DNA of 61,368 bases, from NCBI RefSeq assembly GCF_016902445.1, contig NZ_JACSNX010000016.1:1-61368 (forward strand), read 5' to 3'. This document shows, one piece after another, positions 33,365 through 42,263 of this stretch. The translations under genes and the position numbers were made by a program. The notes beneath the pieces were generated by a model. It did not search any database and was not told where the DNA came from. It saw only the letters and a list, made by a program, of their open reading frames with translations. Each line of letters starts with the position of its first letter. Position 1 is the first letter of the stretch. Origin of the DNA: Oscillibacter valericigenes (GTDB lineage Bacteria; Bacillota; Clostridia; Oscillospirales; Oscillospiraceae).

Positions 33365-33859
33365 TTGGACCTTGAGACCATCTACCGGCTGTACTTCCGG
33401 GACGTCTACCGCTATGTCCGGGCACTCTCCCAAAACGAACACCTGGCGGAGGAGATCGCCCAGGAGACGTTCACCCGGGGCCTGCGGGCGGTGGACCGGT
33501 TCGACGGCCGGGGGGACGTCCGGGCGTGGCTGTTCACCATCGCCAAGAACGCCTGGGTGGACCACTGCCGCCGGCACCGGCGAGAGACAGAGCTGCCGGG
33601 GGAGGACCTGCCCGGCGGCGGGGACTTTGCCGGGGCGCTGGAGGACCGGGAGGAGGCCCTGGCCCTCCACCGGATCCTCCACGGCCTGCCGGAGCCCTAT
33701 AAAGAGGTGTTCAGCCTGCGGGTGTTCGGGGAGCTGCCCTTCGGGGCCATCGGGCAGCTCTTCGGAAAGACGGAGGGCTGGGCCCGGGTGACCTGCTACC
33801 GGGCCAAGAGCCGGATCTTGCGACAATGGGAGGCGGAACGAGATGAATCTGAGCTGTGA
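33365..33859 (+). CDS. RNA polymerase ECF sigma factor (zf-HC2-paired)
   Basis: A 164-aa sigma-70 ECF protein. Region 2 has IYRLYFRDVYRYVRALS and HLAEEIAQETFTRG (residues 5-40); region 4 has LPEPYKEVFSLRVFGELPF and IGQLFGKTEGWARVTCYRAKS near 110-155. The TTG at 33365 is the preferred start because GGGGGGAGG stands upstream; an in-frame GTG at 33347 lacks a site. The gene overlaps the following anti-sigma gene by 17 bp. Confidence 0.88.
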   Translation: MDLETIYRLYFRDVYRYVRALSQNEHLAEEIAQETFTRGLRAVDRFDGRGDVRAWLFTIAKNAWVDHCRRHRRETELPGEDLPGGGDFAGALEDREEALALHRILHGLPEPYKEVFSLRVFGELPFGAIGQLFGKTEGWARVTCYRAKSRILRQWEAERDESEL

Positions 33860-34537
33860 CGTGATCCGGGACCTGCTGCCCCTGTACGCCGACCGGGCGG
33901 CCAGCGCCGACACGGCCGCCCTGGTGGAGGAGCACCTGGCGTCCTGCCCCGCCTGCCGGGAGGAACTGGGGCGCCTGGGGGCGGCGCTGCCGGCGGAGCC
34001 GGAGGGGGCGGAGCCTCTGCGGCGCTTCAAGCGGCGGTGGCGGCGGAGACAGGTCCTCATCGCCGTGACGGCCGTGGTGGCGACGGCGGCGGTGGCGGCG
34101 GGGATCTTCCTGACCTGCTTCAGGGCCGCCGCGTGGCCGCCGGGGAGGTGGAGGTCTCTCTGGAACTGCAGTGGTCAGGCTCTGGTCTAGAGGCAGATTC
34201 TGGAAAAGCCGGGAGCCGGGGAGAGCTGGAACAGGGGAACTGGAGCGGCGTGATACATGTCCGCTCATCGGATGAGAAGAACCTGCGATCCAGGGTAGAG
34301 CCTTTTTCAGAGACAGATGAAAATGGAGTTACCGTGCGGGCGGGCTATGTCATGGATCTGTGGGAGGTGCCGGACTGGGCTCCCAGCGGCTCGGGCTCGA
34401 TTACCGCCGGCTATGGCTATCCCAATGAGGCGGGGCCGATCCCGGAGGACTTTGATATCGTCTTTATCGTCCGCTACCGGGACGGGGCGGTCACTTACTC
34501 CGCCCGGGAGATGGGGCTGCTGGACCTGGCGGGGTGA
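33843..34537 (+). pseudogene. zf-HC2 anti-sigma factor gene, frameshifted
   Basis: The N-terminal part reads as a typical anti-sigma factor: an H-containing zinc-binding region with CxxC (LVEEHLASCPACREELG, residues 24-40), then a basic stretch and one membrane helix (VLIAVTAVVATAAVAAGIFL in two parts, near 71-91). The frame then runs into junk-like residues and stops at 34190. The expected ectodomain continues in the -1 frame from about 34139 to 34537 (AGEVEVSLELQW to the end GLLDLAG). One base is apparently missing near 34120-34145. It could be a real mutation, a sequencing error, or less likely programmed frameshifting; no clear slippery heptamer was seen. Confidence 0.75.
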
Positions 34538-34560
34538 GAAAAAACGTTTAATAGCCGGAC

Positions 34561-34591
34561 GGCGGCGGGGCTTGTCCCCGCCGCTGTTTTT
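34561..34591 (+). terminator. Terminator after the frameshifted anti-sigma gene
   Basis: A 9-bp GC stem (GCGGCGGGG and complement) followed by GTTTTT. Confidence 0.75.
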
Positions 34592-34778
34592 GGAAACCGA
34601 AGGGCCGCAGCTATGGGGGAGCGCGAGGGGGCGGAGCCCGCCTCGCATGGGATCGAATGCCCCGCACGCCTGGCCGCGGGGCGAGCGGAGCGAGGGCTTT
34701 TGCGCCGCACAGCGGCGCAAAAGGAACGGCATGCAGGCCGGGTGCTGGGTCCCGGATCCGGCTCCCGGCCGATGGGGC
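34592..34778. other. Intergenic palindrome mosaic before fumC
   Basis: No gene is seen. It includes a perfect TTTTGCGCCG-CACAG-CGGCGCAAAA hairpin near 34698-34722. The 13-mer GGGGCTTGTCCCC with following CGCCGC occurs both in the terminator at 34567 and again at 34774, so the stretch is bounded by direct repeats. Confidence 0.5.
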
Positions 34779-34807
34779 TTGTCCCCGCCGCCGTTTCCCG
34801 GTATAAT
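34779..34807 (+). promoter_or_regulatory. Promoter for fumC
   Basis: TTGTCC, a 17-bp spacer and TATAAT. The -35 lies inside the second copy of the GGGGCTTGTCCCC repeat. Confidence 0.75.
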
Positions 34808-34842
34808 GGAGCCAACTTATTTCTGTCAGGGGGAATTTGACT

Positions 34843-36201
<1,359 letters not shown>

Positions 36202-36206
36202 AATGG

Positions 36207-36246
36207 GATCCCACCGGGACGGAAAATTTTCCGTCCCCGGTGGGAT
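36207..36246 (+). terminator. Terminator after fumC
   Basis: A long near-perfect inverted repeat: ATCCCACCGGG and ACGGAAAA with their complements. Confidence 0.8.
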
Positions 36247-36316
36247 ACTCTGCTGTTTTGGGACGTTTACCAGGTAGGGGGGATGCGCCCCCGAGAGAAA
36301 ACAGGAGGCGAGGGCA

Positions 36317-36844
36317 TTGCTTTCGACACTGCTGGCCATGCTGGAGACGGAGGAGGACCGGGAACGGTTTTTGAAGCTCCACGGGGCCTATGAGAAGAAG
36401 CTGTACGCCGTGGCAGCCCGGGTGCTGGGGGACCGGACCGCGGCGGAGGACGCGGTGCAGCAGACCTGGCTGCAGATCATCCGCCGGTGGGACCGGGTGA
36501 GCCAGCTCCCCTGGAGCGAGACGGAGGGATATCTGGTGACCGCTGTGAAAAACACGGCGGTGGACATGCTGCGCCGCGAGCGGCGGGAGGAAGCCCTGCC
36601 GGAGGACTGGGACCCGCCCGCCCCGGAGACGGGGGAGGGGGCCTATCGCTATCTGGTGGACCTGATCCGGGCCCTGCCGGAGGGGTACCGGCGGGTGCTG
36701 GAGCTGAAGTGCGTGGAGGAGGAGAGCAACCGGGAGATCGCCCGGCGGCTGGGGCTGAAGGAGTCCACCGTTGCCACCCGCGTCCTGCGGGGGCGGGCCA
36801 TGCTGGCGGAGGCGCTGGAGAAGGAGGGGTACGTCCATGGATGA
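36317..36844 (+). CDS. RNA polymerase ECF sigma factor (DUF4367-paired)
   Basis: A 175-aa sigma-70 ECF protein with region 2 around RTAAEDAVQQTWLQIIRRW (residues 34-54) and DMLRRERRE, and region 4 around LPEGYRRVLELKCVEEESN and IARRLGLKESTVATRVLRGR near 115-162. Start TTG at 36317 with AGGAGG 8 nt upstream. It overlaps the following gene by 8 bp, the usual sigma/anti-sigma coupling. No GTAAC-type element was found in front of it. Confidence 0.88.
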   Translation: MLSTLLAMLETEEDRERFLKLHGAYEKKLYAVAARVLGDRTAAEDAVQQTWLQIIRRWDRVSQLPWSETEGYLVTAVKNTAVDMLRRERREEALPEDWDPPAPETGEGAYRYLVDLIRALPEGYRRVLELKCVEEESNREIARRLGLKESTVATRVLRGRAMLAEALEKEGYVHG

Positions 36845-38063
36845 GCAGATGCTGCGGCGCGCCCTGATGGAGGCCAACCTGGAGCGGTTCCGGGACGTGC
36901 TGGAGGGTGCGGACCGGGACTGGAACTGGTCGCCCCGGTATCTCCGCAGCCGGACGCGGCTACTGGCGGACCCCTTCGGCTGGGCCAAGCGGATGGCCCG
37001 GCCGGTGTGGAAGCGGGCAGTCCGGGCGGCGGCCTGCGTGGCCTTGGCCTCACTGGTGACCCTGGGGGGCCTGATGGCGGTGAGCCCCACCGTCCGGGCG
37101 GCGGTGCTGGGGTGGCTCCACCAGGTGCGGGAGGATCTGGTGATCTTCTTCAACCTGGAGCGGACTGCCGCGGAGGACCCGCCCGGCGGCTGGCGGCTGT
37201 CAGAGGTGCCGGAGGGCTTTGTGCTGACGGACCTGGACCCGAGGGAGAGCTCCGGCACGTGGCAGTACGAAAAACCGGAGACCGGCGCCCGGCTGTGGTT
37301 CTCCGTCTATACCCCGGAGGCCGGGGAGGTGGCCACCAATGTGGAGGACACCCGGAACGCAGAGGACACCCATACCGCCGTCACCGTACAGGGGTACGAG
37401 GCGGACCTCTTCCAGACTGCGGGGACGGCGCTGCTGACGTGGCAGAACGAGGCGGGGTATCTCTTTTTGCTGCGGGCCACGGACTTTGACGACACGGAGA
37501 CCCTGCTGGCCCTGGCGGAGGGGGCGGCGCCCTACGAGGGCACCGGCGCGGCCTGGGAGATGGGCTGGGTGCCGGAGGGCTACGCGCCCATGTACCGGGA
37601 TGAGGGTGCCGGAGCCATCCAGCAGGTGTGGGTGAAGGACGGGACGCTGCTGACCTGGAAGTATGTCACCGACCCCATCTGTCCCTTCAGGACCCCGGAT
37701 GGAGAGCCGGAGGAGATCGACCTGCGGGGCGTCACCGGCTGCTACTGGGCGGCGGAGGAGGCACCGGAGGAGAGCGGCGGCTCCACCTTTACCGTGGACG
37801 GCGAGGAGGTCCAGGCGGAGGGCTCCTCCATCACCGTGGGTGGCGTCACCATCATCACCGGCAGTTCCACGGACACGGAGGAGACCGGCACCCTGGTGTG
37901 GACGGACCCGGAGACCAACACAACCTTCTTCCTGGAGGGGGCGCTGGACCGCTTTGACCTGCGGGATATGGTTACCTTCATGGAAGAGACGGAGCCCCAG
38001 TTCTCCTCCCCCGTAAAAGGCGCTGCGTTCCAGAGCGGCACCGCCGGAAGCGGCGCGGACTGA
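36837..38063 (+). CDS. Anti-sigma factor-like membrane protein with DUF4367-type ectodomains
   Basis: A 408-aa type II membrane protein. The cytoplasmic part (1-60) binds the sigma factor by inference, and one membrane helix lies at about 62-82 (AACVALASLVTLGGLMAVS). The large ectodomain has two related halves, each with a VPEGF/VPEGYAP start and a TLVWTD-type end, as in DUF4367 proteins. AAGGAGG precedes the ATG at 36837, which lies inside the sigma gene. A secreted paralogue of the ectodomain is encoded next. Confidence 0.85.
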   Translation: MDEQMLRRALMEANLERFRDVLEGADRDWNWSPRYLRSRTRLLADPFGWAKRMARPVWKRAVRAAACVALASLVTLGGLMAVSPTVRAAVLGWLHQVREDLVIFFNLERTAAEDPPGGWRLSEVPEGFVLTDLDPRESSGTWQYEKPETGARLWFSVYTPEAGEVATNVEDTRNAEDTHTAVTVQGYEADLFQTAGTALLTWQNEAGYLFLLRATDFDDTETLLALAEGAAPYEGTGAAWEMGWVPEGYAPMYRDEGAGAIQQVWVKDGTLLTWKYVTDPICPFRTPDGEPEEIDLRGVTGCYWAAEEAPEESGGSTFTVDGEEVQAEGSSITVGGVTIITGSSTDTEETGTLVWTDPETNTTFFLEGALDRFDLRDMVTFMEETEPQFSSPVKGAAFQSGTAGSGAD

Positions 38064-38135
38064 CACCGTCACTTTCCGCAAAACCGCGCCTCCGTTTTGC
38101 CGCTTCCTATAAAAATCAACATCCCGTGGGACAAA

Positions 38136-38180
38136 ACAGGCCCCCGGCACGTTCAGTAGATAGAACGGCCGGGGGCCTGT
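38136..38180 (+). terminator. Terminator after the DUF4367 anti-sigma gene
   Basis: Stem ACAGGCCCCCGGC with its complement, extended by CGTTC/GAACG inside the loop. A weak T-run follows. Confidence 0.7.
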
Positions 38181-38218
38181 CTCCCGGAAAATAGCAGACG
38201 CAGAAAGGAAGGATTTCC

Positions 38219-39403
38219 ATGAAAAAACGGTTCCCATCATTTCTGGCCGGCGCCGCAACGGCCCTGGCCCTGACGGCCCTGGCCACCTCCGCCCTGGCGG
38301 CCTCCGGACAGGTGCAGTTCAACTTCGCCGGGGTGGCCCTGGACGGGGAGATGAAGATCACCGCCGGCAGCGACATCACCGCGCCCAACGGTCAGCAGGT
38401 CCCTGGCTCCATCCTCTATGTGGACGAGGCGGGCGGCAAGACCAACTACCTGCCCATCCGGACCATCAGCGAGCTGCTGGGGGTGGAGGTGGGCTACGAC
38501 TCCGCCTCCCGCACCGTGCTGCTGGGAGAGCAGACTGTGCCGTCCGCCGCAGCGGCCGCTGAAACCGGCACTTACTGGCACAAGGAGAGCGATGAGGACG
38601 GCATCACATACGCCAGCGAGGACACCGGGACCGACTACACCGGAGCCCCCGGCTACGCGCTGACAAATCTGCCGGAGGGCTGGGGGCTGGAGTCCATCCG
38701 GAGCCACGGCGGGACGAACTACTGGAATGGCAGCAGCATGATCTCCTTCTCCTGCGCCTATCCCGACGGCGGGGGCTTCGGCTGGAGCCCCGGCAGCGGG
38801 GAGATCCCCTGCCGCACCGTCACCGTGAACGGCCATGACGCGGAACTTTACACCTACAGCAGCGAATACGGCGACAGCTGCTTGTTGGTGTGGGAGGACG
38901 AAGCGGGGGTGCTGTTCTGGTTCACCGGGTCGGATGTGGACCCGGACACCCTGGTGGAGATCGCCTCCTCTGTAGAGCCCACGTCGGAGACCGCGCCCGC
39001 TTGTGAGGCCGGCTGGCTGCCCGGCGGCTACAGCTGGTTTGAAACCAACGCCTCCGACGGCGCAGTGGAGACCACCTGGATCGGAGAGGACAGGGACAGC
39101 AATATCACCCTGACCTGTTCTGCCAGCCCCCTTCTGCTGCCGGAGGGGACGGGAAAGACCGTGCGCTTCAGCGGTGTGACCGCCAAGTTCTGGGAGGCGG
39201 AGAAGCCTCACGAGGCAGACGAACGGGAGCCTGAGACTGTGGGCGGCGTGACGATCACATCTACCTCGATTTCCGGCCCCCGGGCGGCGGATGTAGCAAC
39301 CCTGGCCTGGACGGACGCGGACACCGGCCTGAACTTCCGCCTCCACGGCGCCGTGGATCAGGAGACGCTGCTCCGCGTGGCGGGGAGCCTGTGGATCAAG
39401 TGA
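38219..39403 (+). CDS. Secreted protein: stalk domain plus DUF4367-type domains
   Basis: A 394-aa exported protein. The signal peptide (residues 1-29, cleavage near ALAAS) is followed by a copper amine oxidase N-terminal (stalk) domain (LPIRTISELLGVEVGYD near 75) and then two beta-rich DUF4367-like domains. The second half closely parallels the ectodomain of the upstream anti-sigma factor: GLTN/VPEG, VTAKFWEAE versus VTGCYWAAE, VGGVTI, and TLAWTDADTG versus TLVWTDPETN. GAAAGGAAGG stands before the ATG. It may share a ligand with, or be a target of, the neighbouring sigma system. Confidence 0.85.
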   Translation: MKKRFPSFLAGAATALALTALATSALAASGQVQFNFAGVALDGEMKITAGSDITAPNGQQVPGSILYVDEAGGKTNYLPIRTISELLGVEVGYDSASRTVLLGEQTVPSAAAAAETGTYWHKESDEDGITYASEDTGTDYTGAPGYALTNLPEGWGLESIRSHGGTNYWNGSSMISFSCAYPDGGGFGWSPGSGEIPCRTVTVNGHDAELYTYSSEYGDSCLLVWEDEAGVLFWFTGSDVDPDTLVEIASSVEPTSETAPACEAGWLPGGYSWFETNASDGAVETTWIGEDRDSNITLTCSASPLLLPEGTGKTVRFSGVTAKFWEAEKPHEADEREPETVGGVTITSTSISGPRAADVATLAWTDADTGLNFRLHGAVDQETLLRVAGSLWIK

Positions 39404-39428
39404 AGATCGGACGGCGCCTACAAAAGCG

Positions 39429-39455
39429 GCCCCGGCGGGGATATCCCGCCGGGGC
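39429..39455. terminator. Bidirectional terminator
   Basis: An 11-bp stem (GCCCCGGCGGG and complement) with GATAT loop and TTTG after, between convergent genes. Confidence 0.75.
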
Positions 39456-39462
39456 TTTGCCG

Positions 39463-39897
39463 TCAGCAGCACTGGCTGCAGCCGCAGGTGAATCGAACGG
39501 TGACATACCGCCGCAGGAAGCAGAGGATGCCGCCCCCCATCAGGGCCAGAAAGGCACAGCACAGGGCCGCACCGATGTGCAGTCCCACGCCGGAGGAGGC
39601 GGAGAGGGCCGTGATCAGCGCCGTCAGCAGGGCGCCCAGGGCGCCGGCTGCAGAGGCCTCGCCGCAGCAGAGCCAGGCGTCGGCCAGAGCCGGCGTCCGG
39701 TCAGCCAGCAGTCCACCCAGCAGATAGGCCAGCAGTCCGCCGAGTCCGGCGGCAGCGGCAGCTGCAAAAAAGAGAAGCGCGGCGGAGGAGCCGGCAGTCA
39801 GCGTCAGGACGCCCGACCGCAGCAGGGCGAACACCAGTCCGCCCACGGCCAGGGCCCCCAGGACCAGAGCCAGGAGATAACAGAAGCAGCGTTTCAT
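39463..39897 (-). CDS. Four-helix hydrophobic membrane protein with Cys-rich C-terminus
   Basis: A 144-aa protein of four strongly hydrophobic segments (residues 5-27, 33-57, 80-98, 105-127), ending in a positively charged turn and the tail FTCGCSQCC. The clustered cysteines at the C-terminus (four in seven residues) could bind metal or form disulfides. No family was recognised. The start at 39897 has GAAAGG upstream; a longer frame extends to 39960. It stands alone between convergent and divergent neighbours. Confidence 0.7.
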   Translation of the reverse strand: MKRCFCYLLALVLGALAVGGLVFALLRSGVLTLTAGSSAALLFFAAAAAAGLGGLLAYLLGGLLADRTPALADAWLCCGEASAAGALGALLTALITALSASSGVGLHIGAALCCAFLALMGGGILCFLRRYVTVRFTCGCSQCC

Positions 39898-40106
39898 CGG
39901 ATCAGCCTTTCTATTCAAAACGCGCAGGTCCGCCCGGCGGAGCGATGCCCCGCAGACCATTCTATGCTCCGCCGCCCCAAAGGGTACAAAGAAAAAATAT
40001 ACGGTAAAATACAGTATTAGAGGAAAATATGCAAAAATTTATGAATAAACAAATCGAATGTGAAAAATTATCCAAGTGTGGCAGAAAATGTTGTACAAAA
40101 TGACAC
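39898..40106. other. AT-rich argG upstream region
   Basis: No gene is seen. From about 39985 the sequence is conspicuously AT-rich, unlike the G+C-rich surroundings. A second possible but weaker ARG-box-like palindrome (ATGCA...TGAAT) lies near 40029-40046. Confidence 0.45.
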
Positions 40107-40136
40107 TTGAATAAATATGCACGATAGACGTATAAT
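40107..40136 (+). promoter_or_regulatory. argG promoter with overlapping ARG-box-like operator
   Basis: TTGAAT (40107-40112), an 18-bp spacer and TATAAT (40131-40136). The -35 lies in TGAATAAATATGCA (40108-40121), which matches the ArgR/AhrC consensus TGAAT-WWWW-ATTCA with one mismatch. Repression by ArgR with arginine is the natural reading. Confidence 0.75.
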
Positions 40137-40177
40137 TTGAACATCATCAAACGAGACTCCACGGGAGGGCATTCATT

Positions 40178-41398
40178 ATGAAGAAGAAAGACATCAAAAA
40201 GATCGTGCTGGCCTATTCCGGCGGCCTGGACACGTCCATCATCATCCCCTGGCTGAAGGAGAACTACAATGATCCCGAGATCATCGCCGTGTCCGGCGAT
40301 GTGGGCCAGGACGACGAGCTGGAGGGCCTGGAGGAAAAGGCCATCAAGACCGGCGCCAGCAAGCTGTACATCGCCGACCTCACCGACGAGATGGTGGATG
40401 ACGTCATCATCCCCTCCCTGAAAATGGGCGCCAGCTACGAGCAGTATCTGCTGGGCACTGCCTTCGCCCGGCCCATCATCGCCAAGAAGCTGGTGGAGAT
40501 CGCCAAGGCGGAGGGCGCCGACGCCATCGCCCACGGCTGCACCGGCAAGGGCAACGACCAGGTGCGGTTCGAGCTGGCCATCAAGCGGTTCGCCCCGGAT
40601 ATGACCATCATCGCCCCCTGGCGGGAGTGGGACATCAAGGGCCGGGACGAGGAGATCGACTACGCCGAGGCCCACAACGTGCCCCTGAAGATCAGCCGGG
40701 AGACCAACTACTCCAAGGACAAGAACCTGTGGCACCTGAGCCACGAGGGCCTGGACCTGGAGGACCCGGCCAACGAGCCCCAGTACGAGAAGCCCGGCTT
40801 CCTGGAGATGGGCGTCAGTCCCATCCAGGCCCCCGATGCGCCCACCTATGTGACCATCGACTTTGAGAAGGGCGTACCCGTGGCCGTGGACGGCGAGAAG
40901 ATGAAGGCCAGCGACATCATCCGCAAGCTGAACAAGCTGGGCGGTGAGAACGGCATCGGCCTGCTGGACATCGTGGAGAACCGGCTGGTGGGCATGAAGG
41001 ACCGGGGCGTGTACGAGACCCCCGGCGGCACCATCCTCTACAAGGCCCACCAGTGCCTGGAGATGATCACCATCGACAAGGACACCGCCCACATGAAGAG
41101 CAAGCTGGCGGTGGACTTCGCGGACCTGGTGTACAACGGCAAGTGGTTCACCCCCCTGCGGGAGGCTCTGAGCGCCTTCGCCGACAAGACCCAGGAGCAC
41201 GTCACCGGCAGCGTGAAGCTGAAGCTCTACAAGGGCAACATGATCACCGCCTCCATCACCTCTCCCGAGAGCCTGTACTCCGAGGAGCTGGTGACCTTCA
41301 ACGAGAGCAGCTACGACCAGACCAACGCCACCGGCTTTATCAACCTGTGGGGCCTGCCCGACACGGTGCTGGCGCTGCGGGAGCAGGGGAAGCTGTAA
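40178..41398 (+). CDS. argG: Argininosuccinate synthase
   Basis: Joins citrulline and aspartate with ATP to form argininosuccinate. The 406-aa protein has the P-loop [10 protein letters not shown] near residue 12, the [13 protein letters not shown] motif near 118 and the conserved EYLLGT-like segment [21 protein letters not shown] precedes the ATG. It is the first arg gene and is separated from argH by an 865-bp non-coding gap with a terminator-like hairpin, so it may be a separate transcription unit. Confidence 0.97.
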   Translation: MKKKDIKKIVLAYSGGLDTSIIIPWLKENYNDPEIIAVSGDVGQDDELEGLEEKAIKTGASKLYIADLTDEMVDDVIIPSLKMGASYEQYLLGTAFARPIIAKKLVEIAKAEGADAIAHGCTGKGNDQVRFELAIKRFAPDMTIIAPWREWDIKGRDEEIDYAEAHNVPLKISRETNYSKDKNLWHLSHEGLDLEDPANEPQYEKPGFLEMGVSPIQAPDAPTYVTIDFEKGVPVAVDGEKMKASDIIRKLNKLGGENGIGLLDIVENRLVGMKDRGVYETPGGTILYKAHQCLEMITIDKDTAHMKSKLAVDFADLVYNGKWFTPLREALSAFADKTQEHVTGSVKLKLYKGNMITASITSPESLYSEELVTFNESSYDQTNATGFINLWGLPDTVLALREQGKL

Positions 41399-41405
41399 GG
41401 GACAC

Positions 41406-41434
41406 AAGGGGGCTTGTCCCCCTTGACCCTTTTT
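41406..41434 (+). terminator. Terminator-like hairpin after argG
   Basis: AAGGGGG-CTTGT-CCCCCTT stem, then GACCCTTTTTC. The T-run is displaced from the stem by five bases, so efficiency is uncertain. Confidence 0.5.
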
Positions 41435-41484
41435 CGGGAGACGTCCCATTGGACGGAAGAATCAGCTATGATGATAGCTGGGCA

Positions 41485-42205
41485 ATGCACTCCCCATTCT
41501 CTTTTTGTTCTTGACAAAAAGAGAACGGGCCGTACCCGCAAGGGGTACGCCGCATCCGTAAGCGGCAAAGCCGCCAACGGCTGCGCAGTGCACGGTCCAA
41601 GAGAAAAAATCGCTTAGGCGCGCTCCGGCACCTTCGTGCCTCCGCGCTGTACGAGGGTCGGCGTATCGGTGCAAGCGCCGATTTTGGATTGCCTTCGGGC
41701 ACGCTATCGTCTTCTGCGAGGTCGATACTGCCGTCCCGTGGTGGATGGTGCGGAGGGCGTCGGGGTGGTCATCGCATTGAGCTGCTTCTCTTTTCGCTGT
41801 CGCTGGCCGGTGGTTGATGGGGCTTCTGCAACGGGCCGATGAGGGCATCGGCCCCTACGAGCACACGGGTAGCGCGTAGCGAAGCGGAACGCGCGGAAAG
41901 AGGAGCTGGCCAAATGCGTTCTTGCACCCCGATTTTCGTCGGTACCCGCGCCGCGGGAATCCACCATCAAGTCTGTACCGCACCCCGCCGCGCCCGTCGG
42001 GGAGTCATCGCAAATCCGCAGGCACCATCTCACGCCGACCCTCGTATTTAAGCAAACTTGCACGTACGTGCAAGTTTGCGCTCAACATTTTTTCTTTTCC
42101 ACCGGGCGCGGCGCAGAAGGTGAATTGCCCCGCAGGGGCAAGAGAAGCCCCTCTGGAGGGTTTTCTTTTTGATGTCTCAAAAAGAAAATGGGGGGCGCAT
42201 CCCCT
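41485..42205. repeat. Imperfect inverted repeat (two facing copies of one intergenic repeat)
   Basis: The arms match in inverted order at regular spacing about a centre near 41848. TTCTCTTTTTGT...ACAAAAAGAGAA at 41497-41525 matches TTTTCTTTTTG...CAAAAAGAAAA at 42161-42188. GGTCCAAGAGAAAAAAT at 41594-41610 faces ATTTTTTCTTTTCCACC at 42087-42103. The 15-mer TACGAGGGTCGGCGT at 41650-41664 has its exact complement at 42032-42046. TCGGGGTG at 41760 faces CACCCCGA at 41935. A GGGCCGATG-AGGG-CATCGGCCC hairpin lies near the centre, and a 28-bp palindrome spans about 42053-42080. No credible gene is present. Confidence 0.75.
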
Positions 42206-42263
42206 GTGGGAACGCCCCCCGCGGGCAGCAGGTGCCCATCATTTCCATAGAAAGGAACCTTAC

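Noticed and set aside
33843..34190. Treating the short frame as a complete 115-aa anti-sigma factor
   Set aside because: The last 20 or so residues do not look like protein, and the adjacent -1 frame continues with an ordinary beta-rich ectodomain to 34537, so a frame change is the better explanation.
38133..38153. AAAAC-N12-CGTT resembling part of the 27012/28199 promoter motif
   Set aside because: It lies inside the stem and loop of a strong terminator and lacks the TGCAAT and GCG flanks, so the match is probably chance.
41462..42063. Several short open frames in the argG-argH gap on both strands
   Set aside because: None has a ribosome binding site plus protein-like composition, and the region is better explained as an inverted repeat.
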